A DNA stretch of 35,304 nucleotides from a virus (IMGVR_UViG_3300035701_000143:1-35304); one strand, 5' to 3'; shown: positions 21,659 through 29,904, counted from the stretch's first letter. Program-made: numbers and translations. The notes: a model not told the origin generated them from the letters alone.

Positions 21659-21664
21659 TTCCTT

Positions 21665-21760
21665 GTGAACGCTTCACGCATGCGACAGGCTACCTCCCCC
21701 GCCTTCGCGTGCGGATAGGGCGCATCGCGGCTATCTCCTGATGCTGTGATGCGCCCTTTG
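21665..21760 (+). ncRNA. Candidate small RNA with C-rich, SD-complementary loops
   Basis: Between the promoter at 21630 and a strong hairpin lies a ~95-nt segment that folds fully: GTGAA-CGC-TTCAC (21665-21677); GCATGCG/CGCGTGC (21678-21712, one G-T pair) with inner AGGC/GCCT and the loop TACCTCCCCC; and a 9-bp stem GGGCGCATC/GATGCGCCC (21718-21726, 21748-21756) followed by TTTG, terminator-like. Loop 2 contains CCTCC and the third loop contains TATCTCCT, both complementary to SD sequences. TATCTCCT is the exact complement of AGGAGATA before the tube gene (about 22503-22510) and before the gene at 29914. It could instead be a mere leader. No known class recognised. Confidence 0.4.
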
Positions 21761-21780
21761 CATTAGGGGGTGTGAAGGAG

Positions 21781-22440
21781 CTACTGTTGCGCGAGTCGCT
21801 GCGATATGACCTGCTCGGGCGTGAGGCCGGCGGCAACATGCCGGAAGTACGTTCTCTGCGGCAGATTGACGAGCACGAGCCATTCACGCAGCGGCTTCTC
21901 GATACCATTCACGGTCAGTATGCGCCAGGCGCCTGGCCGTTCCTTCGGCTTACGCTGATTATTGTTTTGCTCCTCGCTGGTCGCCCATCGGCAATTCTCG
22001 GGGCAGTAGTTCCCGTCGTTGTCAATCCTGTCAATGCTGTGATACTTGGATGGGCGGCGCCCCATATCGGCCAGGAAATTCTCGTATGTTTGCCAGCGCT
22101 CGCAGACCGAGATGCCACGAGCGCCGTAGTAGGGGTAGTTGCAGTGGTTGGGATTGTTGCACCTCGACAGCATGGCGGCCCAAGTGCGATACTCGGGAGT
22201 CTCTTTGCTGTTACTGGCTTCACCATGCCTTCGACTTGCGACGCCAAGATTGCGGCCAAGCTCTCGGCGAAGGCATCCGCAGGAGTTGGACTTGCCGAGG
22301 CGCAGCACGGAGCCGGTGATTGTTGCTTCGTTGCCGCAGTCGCAATGGCAGCGCCACGCGGCCTTGCCACCTATGGATGGTGCTTCGTCAACCACGGTGA
22401 GTCTTCCGAATCGTTTACAGCGCATGTCAATTGGCAGCAT
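21781..22440 (-). CDS. HNH homing endonuclease (leftward)
   Basis: The only leftward gene: 219 residues. N-terminal zinc-ribbon-like part with RFGRLTVV, WRCHCDCGN and NSCGC. Middle nuclease core with YRTWAAMLSRCNNPNH, YYGARGISVCERW and the HNH signature KYHSIDRIDNDGNYCPENCR. C-terminal DNA-binding helices (EKPLREWLVLVNLPQRTYFR). This is a well-known free-standing phage homing endonuclease type. GGGAGG 6-7 nt before the ATG at 22440 decides the start. It is oriented against all neighbours and is less GC-rich, sitting between sheath and tube, so it is most likely a mobile intruder. Its expression would need a leftward promoter that I do not see clearly. Confidence 0.88.
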   Translation of the reverse strand: MLPIDMRCKRFGRLTVVDEAPSIGGKAAWRCHCDCGNEATITGSVLRLGKSNSCGCLRRELGRNLGVASRRHGEASNSKETPEYRTWAAMLSRCNNPNHCNYPYYGARGISVCERWQTYENFLADMGRRPSKYHSIDRIDNDGNYCPENCRWATSEEQNNNQRKPKERPGAWRILTVNGIEKPLREWLVLVNLPQRTYFRHVAAGLTPEQVISQRLAQQ

Positions 22441-22475
22441 GATGACCTCCCTCGGGCGGAATTGCCCGAACACCG

Positions 22476-22503
22476 CTACTATGCCATGAACGGCTATAGT
22501 AGT
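22476..22503 (+). other. Hairpin overlapping the tube gene leader
   Basis: CTACTATGCC and GGCTATAGTAG pair with a single bulged T around ATGAAC, ending directly before the SD ATAGGAGATA of the tube gene. It may modulate tube translation or separate leftward and rightward transcription units. Confidence 0.4.
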
Positions 22504-22517
22504 ATAGGAGATATGCT

Positions 22518-22949
22518 ATGAGTGGGCAAAGAATAAAGGGGCAAGAAGTTGAGGTACTGCTCGTCGTCGACGGCACGCCGCAGGACACGATCACCGATGT
22601 CAGGTCCTTCGAGGTCGCCGCGAAGCTGGAGATGAAGGAGGAGGGGTACCTCGGCGAGAAGACCAACCGCTACGACGAGATCTTCAACGGGCTGCGCGGA
22701 CGTATCGAGCTGCACTTCGAGAACCCCGACGTGTTCGATCTCATGTTCAGCATCATCGACCGCGCCAAGCGGCGCACGCCCGGCACGCAGATCAACATCA
22801 AGGCCACGCTCAACTTCCCCGGCGGGGACAAGAGCCTCGTGATGATTCATGATGCGTCCTTCGGCGAGATTCCGTTCAACTTCGCCGGCCGAAGTGAGTT
22901 CGGCACCGTGGGGCTCGACTTCCAAGCGAGCGACATCACGATGCTATAA
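22518..22949 (+). CDS. Tail tube protein
   Basis: A 143-residue beta-rich protein (GQRIKGQEVEVLLVVDGTPQ, VRSFEVAAKLEMKEEGYLGE, GRIELHFENPDVFDLM, FGTVGLDFQASDITML) with the typical layout of myovirus tube proteins: a hand-shaked beta-sandwich plus a helix with RYDEIFNG. It polymerises into the inner tube around the tape measure. In myoviruses it usually follows the sheath gene directly; here a 988-nt island separates them. SD AGGAGATA, ATG 22518. Confidence 0.88.
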   Translation: MSGQRIKGQEVEVLLVVDGTPQDTITDVRSFEVAAKLEMKEEGYLGEKTNRYDEIFNGLRGRIELHFENPDVFDLMFSIIDRAKRRTPGTQINIKATLNFPGGDKSLVMIHDASFGEIPFNFAGRSEFGTVGLDFQASDITML

Positions 22950-22981
22950 CCAGCGCGCGAGCGCGAAGATAGGGGGCTGTC

Positions 22982-23365
22982 ATGGGTGAACATCTTCAGA
23001 AGATGGCGGAATCCGCGAAGGTATCACGGCCGATGTACGAGTACACGATCCCGGAGTCGATGGGCGGCAAGGTGAAATCGGTCACGCTGATCGAGCTGAC
23101 GGCGCATGAGGAGCTTCAGGCCACCAAGCGCGCCGGCAGCGCCAACAACGCCATGTTCAAGCTGGCGTACGAGCTGGCCAAGCAGGCGTTGGTCGAGGTC
23201 AACGGCGAGAAGGTCGGGTTGGCCGACGGCTCCGTCGACACGGCGTTCGATAGCATGTCGCCGGGCGTGCGCAACCTCGTGCTCCAGGCGTACGCCGAGC
23301 TTCACTCGCCGCCCGAGGGCGCGGCCGAGGGTTTCAAGGCGAGCCGGAAGGTTCGGGTGGCATAA
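22982..23365 (+). CDS. Tail assembly chaperone, unshifted product (gpG-like)
   Basis: A 127-residue protein (MYEYTIPESMGGKVKSVTLI, LTAHEELQATKRAGSANNAM, FDSMSPGVRNLVLQAYAELH). Size, helical character and the place between tube and tape measure fit the first tail assembly chaperone, which coats the tape measure during tail building. The frame ends TAA 23363-23365. Upstream, at residues 117-118, lies the slippery heptamer G-GGT-TTC, so a fraction of ribosomes should shift to make a longer form. AGGGGGC before ATG 22982 serves as SD. Confidence 0.82.
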   Translation: MGEHLQKMAESAKVSRPMYEYTIPESMGGKVKSVTLIELTAHEELQATKRAGSANNAMFKLAYELAKQALVEVNGEKVGLADGSVDTAFDSMSPGVRNLVLQAYAELHSPPEGAAEGFKASRKVRVA

Positions 23366-23583
23366 GCCTGGCGTCCCTGACGCTGGCCTATGTCAAGACC
23401 GGGTCTCCGGCCGACTATGAGCGGGAGCTGTGGCGGCTGGTGGCGTTCCTCGGCAGGTACGGGCACCAGCCGGCAGACGTGACGATGGGCCTCTCCGCGT
23501 CGGCGCTCAAGGCGCTGGCCGCAGGCATCGCGGACATAATGCGCGAGGAGGCCGACGCCATGAAGCGAGAGGGCAATGGCTGA
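22982..23583 (+). CDS. Tail assembly chaperone, -1 frameshifted product (gpGT-like)
   Basis: The -1 frame is open from the slippery site to TGA 23581-23583 and encodes 82 further residues (QGEPEGSGG, then LASLTLAYVKTGSPADYERE, LWRLVAFLGRYGHQPADVTM, ending in a helix DIMREEADAMKREGNG). The extension has no good start codon and SD of its own, is clearly protein-like, and reaches exactly to the tape measure start (8-nt overlap). A shift at 23329-23335 would give a ~200-residue fusion. Lambda gpG/gpGT and many myoviruses use this arrangement to bring the chaperone to the tape measure and tail tube. Frameshifting is inferred from sequence, but all expected parts are present. Confidence 0.82.
23329..23335 (+). 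promoter_or_regulatory. -1 ribosomal frameshift slippery site GGGTTTC
   Basis: G-GGT-TTC fits the X-XXY-YYZ rule in the reading frame of the upstream chaperone (codons GGT 23330, TTC 23333). After a -1 slip the ribosome reads GGG-TTT-CAA and continues 82 codons. The zero-frame stop is 28 nt downstream. A stimulating structure is not obvious by eye. Confidence 0.75.
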
Positions 23584-25495
23584 GAACGTCCAGACCGATA
23601 TTGTCCAAACAGTATTCACCATGGTCGACAAGGTGACCGCGCCGCTGCGTTCCATGCAGGGCATGGCCAAGCAGGTGTCTGGCGCGTTCGACAAGGCGTC
23701 GGGCATGCTGGGCACGCTTGGCGTGGTTGGCGCGGCCGTCGCTGGCGGCCTATCGTTCAAGCACGCGGTCAAGGAGACCATGCACCTTCTGGACAACGTG
23801 AAGAAGGTGAAGGACATGACCGGCCTCGGGGCGGAGGAGGCCGGCGGCTTGCTTGACGCCATGGAGGGGATCGGCATCGCTGGCGAGCAGGGTGTCGGGG
23901 TGCTGACGCAGATGAGCCGTGTTGGCTACCGGATGGAGATGAGTATGAGCAGGGTGCACGGCTACTCCGGTGGCATGACCGGGCGGTTCCGGCAGCTGGG
24001 CATTGACATCAACAAGGGGCCGCAGGTTGCGCTCATGCGCATGGCCGAGCTGGCGAAGGAGAACAAGCTCAGCGTGCAGGACATGAACTCGCTGTTCCGC
24101 ATCGGCGGCGACCAGAGCCGGAAGTTCATGAACCTGCTCAAACAGGGGCCGGAGCACCTGCATGAGATGATCGAGGAGTTCAAGAAGTACGGCATCGCCA
24201 CGGAGGAGAACGTGGCGCTCAACGTGGAGATCGGGCAGCTCCAGCGCGACATCGCCGCGACGTGGGGCACCATGCAGATGGCCGTGGCCGTTCGGTTCCT
24301 GCCAGTCATCAAGTCCGCGTTGCTCTACGTCAAGGAGCACATAGGTGAGTGGACGGACACGGCGGTCAAGTTTGGGGAGACGCTTGGCAGATTCCTTCGT
24401 GAGCACATGACGTTGGTGGTTGGGATCGGCAAGGCGATGATGGTCAACTTCCTGCTCATGAAGGCCACCGGGTCCAGCATGGGTGGATGGGTCGGCAAGG
24501 GAGCCGGGATGGTCGGCGGCATGGTCGGCCCGATGCCGAAGAAGCTGGGCAGCGGCATTGTGGAGAGCCTCGAGTACGGGCTTCTACGCCCGGCGATCAG
24601 CGCCGGCACTAAGGTTGCCGACGCCGCCCGCGCGCCCATCACTGCTTGGCGGCGTATACATGGTATGTTGTCCCCAACCAGACTCTCTACGTTTAGCGCT
24701 GCCGGCACCGCCATTGCGGCGGTTCGCCCCGTTGGCGGGGTCTCGGGCGTGCTTCAGACCATTGGTGGGGTCTTCAACATGCGCACGTTCGGGGCGCCGC
24801 TGAAGCTGTTGTTCAATGTGGTCAACGGCATCTGGCGTCTCCGCCCCGTGCTGTTCGCCCTCGGGCGCATGGCGATGGTTGGCGGGGCGTTCGCGTTCCT
24901 GGCGGTGTTCGTGCTCGAGACGTTCAAGATGATCAAGGACAACGTGAACGGCATGCGCTACATTGTCGAGAACCTTTGGGCGGGTGTGCAGGCGCACTTA
25001 GACACCATTGTCGATTTGCTCGACGACCTGTTCGGGGGGCAGGGGGCGGTGCGTCAGTTCTTCGGTGACTTCATTCCCATGGTGTTCGCCGGACTGACCG
25101 ACGTGGTGAACGGGCTGTTCACCATGATCGAGGCGCTCATCATTCTGTTGCGCAACCTAAAGGACAACTTCGTTGAGACCATCACCTCCCCTCTGGCGTC
25201 CATGGCCGACGCCATGCACGAGGCCGAGGTGCGGCAGGCGTGGCGTCTCCAGCACAACGAGAGGCTCGGGCGCGAGCGCGCCGTCGCTGAGGTCGTGGCC
25301 AGCAGGCGCAGGGCGCCGGAGGAGCGCGAGCACCCGCCCATCTACGACTTCAGGGGCAGCAGGTTCGACATCACGCAGGAGTTCGCCGAGGGCTTCGACC
25401 CGGACCGTGTGGCGGTCGCCCTCAAGAACGACCTCGCCACGGTCGGCGAGCGCAAGCTCATGAGCGGCTTCTCCCCGCTCTACGCACTGAGGTGA
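23576..25495 (+). CDS. Tape measure protein
   Basis: A 639-residue protein, helical throughout, with a coiled N-terminal part (VTAPLRSMQGMAKQVSGAFD), hydrophobic glycine-rich stretches (LGTLGVVGAAVAGGL at ~50-64; GRMAMVGGAFAFLAVFVLET about 430-450; FADFIPMVFAGLTDVV-like region about 510) that could cross a membrane, and a Gly/Met-rich middle (GSSMGGWVGKGAGMVGGMVG). Position after the chaperones is diagnostic. It sets tail length; at about 1.5 A per residue the tail would be near 95 nm. It is ejected early in infection. Its start overlaps the frameshift product's stop. Confidence 0.88.
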   Translation: MAENVQTDIVQTVFTMVDKVTAPLRSMQGMAKQVSGAFDKASGMLGTLGVVGAAVAGGLSFKHAVKETMHLLDNVKKVKDMTGLGAEEAGGLLDAMEGIGIAGEQGVGVLTQMSRVGYRMEMSMSRVHGYSGGMTGRFRQLGIDINKGPQVALMRMAELAKENKLSVQDMNSLFRIGGDQSRKFMNLLKQGPEHLHEMIEEFKKYGIATEENVALNVEIGQLQRDIAATWGTMQMAVAVRFLPVIKSALLYVKEHIGEWTDTAVKFGETLGRFLREHMTLVVGIGKAMMVNFLLMKATGSSMGGWVGKGAGMVGGMVGPMPKKLGSGIVESLEYGLLRPAISAGTKVADAARAPITAWRRIHGMLSPTRLSTFSAAGTAIAAVRPVGGVSGVLQTIGGVFNMRTFGAPLKLLFNVVNGIWRLRPVLFALGRMAMVGGAFAFLAVFVLETFKMIKDNVNGMRYIVENLWAGVQAHLDTIVDLLDDLFGGQGAVRQFFGDFIPMVFAGLTDVVNGLFTMIEALIILLRNLKDNFVETITSPLASMADAMHEAEVRQAWRLQHNERLGRERAVAEVVASRRRAPEEREHPPIYDFRGSRFDITQEFAEGFDPDRVAVALKNDLATVGERKLMSGFSPLYALR

Positions 25496-25499
25496 TCAC

Positions 25500-26666
25500 G
25501 TGTCAGACGCCAGTTCCTTCATCATCAGCGAGCTGACCGGCCCGGAGCACAAACTGAAGCTCGTGGGGCGCGCACTGCCGTATCGACCGCTGGAGTTCGA
25601 TGGGGAGATGCGCGCGGAGTTCACATACTATCCGGGGAACCCGCAGGCCACTGTGCAGATGATCGGCCCGAAGGAGGGCGAGACCACCATCAACGGCATG
25701 TGGAAGGATCGGTTCATGAAGTCCATGACCGAGGGGTTGATACCGCTGCCGGTGTTCAACCCGCCCGGCAAGGCGCTGTACGACGGGTCGCAGGTGCCGG
25801 ACGTGTTGACGCTGGTCAAGATCGTGGACGGCTTTCGCCGGCGCGGGCAGTTGCTCGAGGTGAATTGGGACGAGCTGACGCGCAGGGGAGTGATGCTCAA
25901 CTTCCGGCACAAGTGGCTGCGCCGGGAGGACGTGGAGTGGGAGATCAAGTTCGGCTGGGTGTCGCAGGACGAGGAGATACCGCCGGTCGGCTTCGGGTTC
26001 GGGTCGTCGCTGCTCGATTTCATCAACGAGCTGGTGAACGCGCTGAACGATCTGATCTCGCTGGTCAGCGACTTCATCGACGCGATCAAGTCGACCATCG
26101 CCGCGTTCCGCAGCATAGTGAACCTCATAAACAACATCGTGGACTCCATCACCGAGCTGGTGTCATCCATGGTCGACCTGGCCAAGCAGGCGGTGAACCT
26201 CGTGCTCGCGCCGATACAGATCGCGCGCCAGTTCGTCGCCGGGTACCAGGCCATCAAGGATACGTGTCTCGGATTATGGGATGTGATCGGCTCCTTCCCC
26301 GCCAGGGCCGCCGCCGCCGCAGGCCCAGAGATTGCCGGCACCGTGACGCAGTCGGAGGTGGTGGATGCAGAGCGCAGGCAGCAGGCCGCGCGCAAGGCCG
26401 CGCGCAAGCTGGCCGCGCTGGCGGCGCAGCGGGCGCAGGAGGTGGAGGCACAGACCACGGACAGCAACGACGTGGCGCGGGAGACGGTCCACCAGGGCCA
26501 GGACCTGCGAGCGATCTCGAACCTTTACTATGGCACGCCAGACGAGTGGAAGCGCCTGGCCACGTACAACAGGATTAAGACCAGCTCGCCGCCGGCAGGC
26601 TCGGTCATACTAATCCCCCGGCTGGTGCAGCCGAGGACATCGCTGAGGGTGACCACACGTGGCTGA
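25500..26666 (+). CDS. Baseplate hub protein with C-terminal LysM-like domain
   Basis: A 388-residue protein. The N-terminal ~150 residues are beta-rich (LTGPEHKLKLVGRALPYRPL, FTYYPGNPQATVQMIGPKEG). The middle is a long amphipathic helical stretch (LLDFINELVNALNDLISLVS, IDAIKSTIAAFRSIVNLINN). Then come an Ala/Arg-rich linker and a LysM-like end: VHQGQDLRAISNLYYGTPDE, WKRLATYN and SVILIPR. In phages such as Mu, P2 and many actinophages, a LysM-bearing hub lies right after the tape measure and binds peptidoglycan during tube penetration. Start is GTG 25500 with GAGGTG upstream. Confidence 0.78.
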   Translation: MSDASSFIISELTGPEHKLKLVGRALPYRPLEFDGEMRAEFTYYPGNPQATVQMIGPKEGETTINGMWKDRFMKSMTEGLIPLPVFNPPGKALYDGSQVPDVLTLVKIVDGFRRRGQLLEVNWDELTRRGVMLNFRHKWLRREDVEWEIKFGWVSQDEEIPPVGFGFGSSLLDFINELVNALNDLISLVSDFIDAIKSTIAAFRSIVNLINNIVDSITELVSSMVDLAKQAVNLVLAPIQIARQFVAGYQAIKDTCLGLWDVIGSFPARAAAAAGPEIAGTVTQSEVVDAERRQQAARKAARKLAALAAQRAQEVEAQTTDSNDVARETVHQGQDLRAISNLYYGTPDEWKRLATYNRIKTSSPPAGSVILIPRLVQPRTSLRVTTRG

Positions 26667-28350
26667 TTTCTCCGAGGGGCGCTTCGGCGGCGTTTACTAC
26701 CCGAGCATGGTCTGCAACCTGCAGATGCGCTTCGACGAGGGGCTGACCCCGCTCGGCACGCCACAGAGCACCGATGATCTGGCGAAGGCCGGCGGCGGGG
26801 CGCCCGCCGTGGTTCCCGACCCGATCATACTCGGCATAGGCAAGGATAACCTCACGCAGGTCATGGGCATCGTGCCGCGCTCGTGCACCGTCGAGTTGCC
26901 GGGGTACAGGCAGGCTGGCACGTTCGGCTGCGAGTTCGAGTTCCGCGACCTGCCGCTCGATCCGCGCGTCATCCGGGCCATGGCGGTGCAGATCCACCTT
27001 GACGTGGTAAGCGCGTCCGACTGGGCGCGGGGCGTGACCGGCGATATGTCCGAGGGCGGCAGGCGCTCCAGCATACTCACGCCGTCCGACGACAACCTGC
27101 TCATACGCGGCGTGGCCGACGAGATCAGCACATCGTGGAACGATCATGGTGCCGTGGTGCATGTCGAGGGGCGTGACCTGCGCGGCATACTGCTCGACGC
27201 GCGCGTGTCGGCCGACGGGGTGTCGAAGCTCAATACCATGCAGACGATCGGCATCGTGGTGCAGGACCTTCTCGCGCTGCACCCGCAGAGCGCGGGGTTC
27301 GAGGTTGCCGTATATCCCCCCGAGTGGCCGGGTGGTTTGGTGCCGATACTGGGCAACATCACCGAATACACCAGGGTCAACAAGGACGCGGCGACCGGGG
27401 CAAAGACGCAGCAGGGGCGAGAGGGCGACGGGGACAAGCTGTCGTTCTGGGATGTGATCACCAAGTTCTGCTTCCTGTGCGGCGCTGTGCCCTACTTTGT
27501 CGGCAAGCAGCTACGCATCAGGCCGGCGCGGTCGCTGTACGACGCCGCCGGCGCGGAGAAGCGCCCGTTCGACCCCACCTTCCCGTACCCGTTCAAGGGC
27601 GGGCAGAAGCGCGCCGTGTCCCCACCCGACGTGACGAACCCGGAGCAGTTCGGGTACCGGCGCATGGTGTTCGGCCGTGACGTGTTGGAGATGAAGCTGG
27701 AGCGCAAACTGGGCGGCGTCAAGACCCCGGTGGTGCGCTGCGTCAGTGTGGACACCTCCGCCAAGGTGCGAGGTGCGCAACGTCTCTTGGTCGCCGAGTA
27801 TCCGCTGCCGGGGACTGCCGGGCGAACGACCAACATCGGACCGTCTGGCGAGGCGCCCATGACTGAGGCGCTGAACATACCCGTGGCCGGCGTGTCCAGC
27901 CAGGCAAGGCTCGCGCAGATTGCCCAGGACATCTACGAGGAGATCGCACGGGGGGAGATGGGTGGCAACATTACGACCAAGAGCTTGTCGTCATTCGGCG
28001 GCAGCAACGAGGACGCGGACCTGCTACGCCTACGCCCCGGCGACCCCGTCGAGCTGCGGGTGTGGTCGGCCGGATTCGAGTCGTTCCCGCCGCCGGTGTC
28101 CGAGCTGACCAATGATGCAAGCCGCTCATTCGAGGAGGCTGTGCAGGCGGTCGCCGATCGCGTAGGTGACGCCGCGTTGGCGCGCGTTTTGGTGGCCGCC
28201 AATCGCGGGCAGATATCACAGTTGCAGCAGACGTTCCGCGCGCACACCGTCCGGTTCTCGTGGGACAAGGATAGCGGCATAGGTGTCGAGTTCGACTTCC
28301 AGAACTACATCGAATCACGCAATGGCGCGGCGGCCGGCGGGGGTGGGTGA
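26659..28350 (+). CDS. Baseplate hub, gpD-like
   Basis: A 563-residue protein with features of the P2 gpD / Mu gp44 / T4 gp27 hub family: beta-barrel segments (CTVELPGYRQAGTFGCEFEF, DNLLIRGVADEISTSWNDHG, VHVEGRDLRGILLDARVS), a helix-rich FWDVITKFCFLCGAVPYF region, and the later LRIRPARSLYD and RLRPGDPVELRVWS strands. It forms the trimeric collar onto which the spike is mounted. GTG 26659 overlaps the previous stop by 8 nt. An FGGVYYPSMVCNLQ N-terminus and a Gly-rich C-terminus flank it. At 563 residues it is longer than P2 gpD. Confidence 0.8.
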   Translation: MADFSEGRFGGVYYPSMVCNLQMRFDEGLTPLGTPQSTDDLAKAGGGAPAVVPDPIILGIGKDNLTQVMGIVPRSCTVELPGYRQAGTFGCEFEFRDLPLDPRVIRAMAVQIHLDVVSASDWARGVTGDMSEGGRRSSILTPSDDNLLIRGVADEISTSWNDHGAVVHVEGRDLRGILLDARVSADGVSKLNTMQTIGIVVQDLLALHPQSAGFEVAVYPPEWPGGLVPILGNITEYTRVNKDAATGAKTQQGREGDGDKLSFWDVITKFCFLCGAVPYFVGKQLRIRPARSLYDAAGAEKRPFDPTFPYPFKGGQKRAVSPPDVTNPEQFGYRRMVFGRDVLEMKLERKLGGVKTPVVRCVSVDTSAKVRGAQRLLVAEYPLPGTAGRTTNIGPSGEAPMTEALNIPVAGVSSQARLAQIAQDIYEEIARGEMGGNITTKSLSSFGGSNEDADLLRLRPGDPVELRVWSAGFESFPPPVSELTNDASRSFEEAVQAVADRVGDAALARVLVAANRGQISQLQQTFRAHTVRFSWDKDSGIGVEFDFQNYIESRNGAAAGGGG

Positions 28351-29066
28351 TGCTGAACAGGACCCGCGTATCACGTGGCGTTGACACGCAACGGATCGGG
28401 GCCGCGCTGGCCCGTCCCGGCATGGACACCAGGACGTGGGTATCCCTGGCGATCGCGGCCGGTGACTCAGCGGTTGACCCGGCGGATGGCGTGTTCGTTG
28501 ACGTGGTGCTCCACCCGACCGGCGAGACGTTCACCGCGCGCGTGCCGGCAGTGTACTCTGGCAATGGCTGGGGCATCTACGCGCCGGTGTACAAGGACGA
28601 TGAGTTAGTGGTCGCCGTACCGTCCGGTGACGCCGCGCATGGCTGCGTGGTCATGGCGCGCCCGTGGAACGCGGCTGACCTGCCGCCGGCCGACGTGCTC
28701 AACGTGGCAAACCAGCAAGACCTCATCATCGTCGTGCAACCGGACAAGAACGTGCGCATCAGAACCTCTGGCGCGGGGCAGGTGTTTGTTGACAGCGCGG
28801 CCACGGTTACCGTCAACTGCCCGGATATCAGGCTGGGCGACATCGCGCCCACCGACTACGCTGCGCTCGCTCAGAAGGTGCTGACGGAGTTGCAGAACAT
28901 ACAGTCCTACATGGTACTGGTGGACACGGTACTGCGAACCACTCCGGTGCCCCCACAACCTCCGTCCGTACCGGATGTATTGTGGACGGCATTACAGGCA
29001 GCCATAACTGCTACGCCCTATCCGACTCCGAATCCGGTTGCCTGTGCAACCACGAAGGTGAAGTGA
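28350..29066 (+). CDS. Baseplate spike protein, gpV/Mu gp45-like
   Basis: A 238-residue protein. Residues ~45-110 form an OB-fold-like barrel (GVFVDVVLHPTGETFTARVP, WGIYAPVYKDDELVVAVPSG, GCVVMARPWN). Residues ~120-165 carry repeating short strands (DLIIVVQPDKNVRIRTSGAG, QVFVDSAATVTVNCPDIRLG), the start of a beta-helix spike. A helical/Pro-rich tail follows. The trimer makes the puncturing tip of the tail. ATG 28350 overlaps the previous stop (TGATG). There is no HxH iron-binding tip motif visible. Confidence 0.82.
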   Translation: MLNRTRVSRGVDTQRIGAALARPGMDTRTWVSLAIAAGDSAVDPADGVFVDVVLHPTGETFTARVPAVYSGNGWGIYAPVYKDDELVVAVPSGDAAHGCVVMARPWNAADLPPADVLNVANQQDLIIVVQPDKNVRIRTSGAGQVFVDSAATVTVNCPDIRLGDIAPTDYAALAQKVLTELQNIQSYMVLVDTVLRTTPVPPQPPSVPDVLWTALQAAITATPYPTPNPVACATTKVK

Positions 29067-29067
29067 C

Positions 29068-29904
29068 ATGACCCCGATCCTTGGCTGGGGCCTCGACCCC
29101 TACGGCACAGGGCCTTACGGCTCCTCGACAGCGGGCGTTGGCATCCATGTGGTATCGGCGCTGGCCATCAGCACGAACGAGGTGCAGGTCACGCTGTCCG
29201 GCAACGCTCGCCATCTGAGCCCGAACGGCGCCGGTGACGCGCTGAATCCGGCCACGTGGGCCGTGACCCGCGTGGATACGGCCGCCAACCTGCCGGTCGT
29301 GGCGGTCAGACCGGTCACGCCGGCCATCTACGCGCTGACCACCATCGATCCGTTCGGCCCATGCACCTCGCTGCATACGGTGCTCACCAACACGTTGGTG
29401 GATGCGGGCGGGTCGACGCTGGTGCCCCCGCGCACGGCCAGCTTCTACGGGGTGATCGACGCGTCACTGAACGAGAACCTGCTCATGGGCAAGAGCAGGT
29501 CAATCGCCGTGGACATCGACAACCCGCAGACGCCCAACGCCACGCCGGACACATCAGGCGGCACGTTAGTCATCAACTCGTCGGGCGATTACGACTCGGT
29601 GCAGGGCGCCGATCTCGTGAGGAAGCTGATCATTCGGCGATTGTCCACGAGGCCGGGCGAGTTCTTTCATTTGCCGACTTACGGGCTTGATCTGCCGGTC
29701 AAGGAGCCGATACACTCCGCCGATTTGGTGCAGCTGAAGGCGCAGATCGAGGCGCAGGTGCGGCGCGAGCCGGAGGTGCAGGACGTATCCGCGACCCTTG
29801 TCGCCACGTCTGATGGCGTGGTGACGGCCACGATTAAGGCCAGGCTGAAGACCGGGCTGCCCGTGACGGCCACAGTCCCGTTGAACGCGGTTGTTGCGCT
29901 ATAG
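29068..29904 (+). CDS. Baseplate wedge protein, N-terminal extension plus gp25/gpW-like domain
   Basis: A 278-residue protein. The C-terminal ~120 residues resemble the gp25/gpW domain (DYDSVQGADLVRKLIIRRLS, then PGEFFHLPTYGLDLPVKEPI, then QIEAQVRREPEVQDVSATLV): a short helical bundle with strands that starts sheath assembly at the baseplate. The N-terminal ~150 residues are a separate beta-rich, immunoglobulin-like part (VVSALAISTNEVQVTLSGNA, TWAVTRVDTAANLPVVAVRP). The usual gp25 is a ~130-residue stand-alone protein, so this is a fusion. It starts 1 nt after the spike stop. Confidence 0.78.
   Translation: MTPILGWGLDPYGTGPYGSSTAGVGIHVVSALAISTNEVQVTLSGNARHLSPNGAGDALNPATWAVTRVDTAANLPVVAVRPVTPAIYALTTIDPFGPCTSLHTVLTNTLVDAGGSTLVPPRTASFYGVIDASLNENLLMGKSRSIAVDIDNPQTPNATPDTSGGTLVINSSGDYDSVQGADLVRKLIIRRLSTRPGEFFHLPTYGLDLPVKEPIHSADLVQLKAQIEAQVRREPEVQDVSATLVATSDGVVTATIKARLKTGLPVTATVPLNAVVAL

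Noticed and set aside
21690-21756. Leftward SD plus ATG within the 21718-21756 hairpin
   Set aside because: It would encode only an 11-residue Arg-rich peptide (MRPIRTRRRGR) and is better explained by the rightward hairpin.
21772-22521. Rightward ORF of 249 codons opposite the leftward HNH gene
   Set aside because: The leftward frame has a full HNH endonuclease with SD, so the rightward one is its shadow.
25700-26578. Second rightward ORF of 292 codons inside the LysM hub gene
   Set aside because: Arg/Gly/Gln-rich shadow frame; the main frame shows a LysM-like domain and a proper start.
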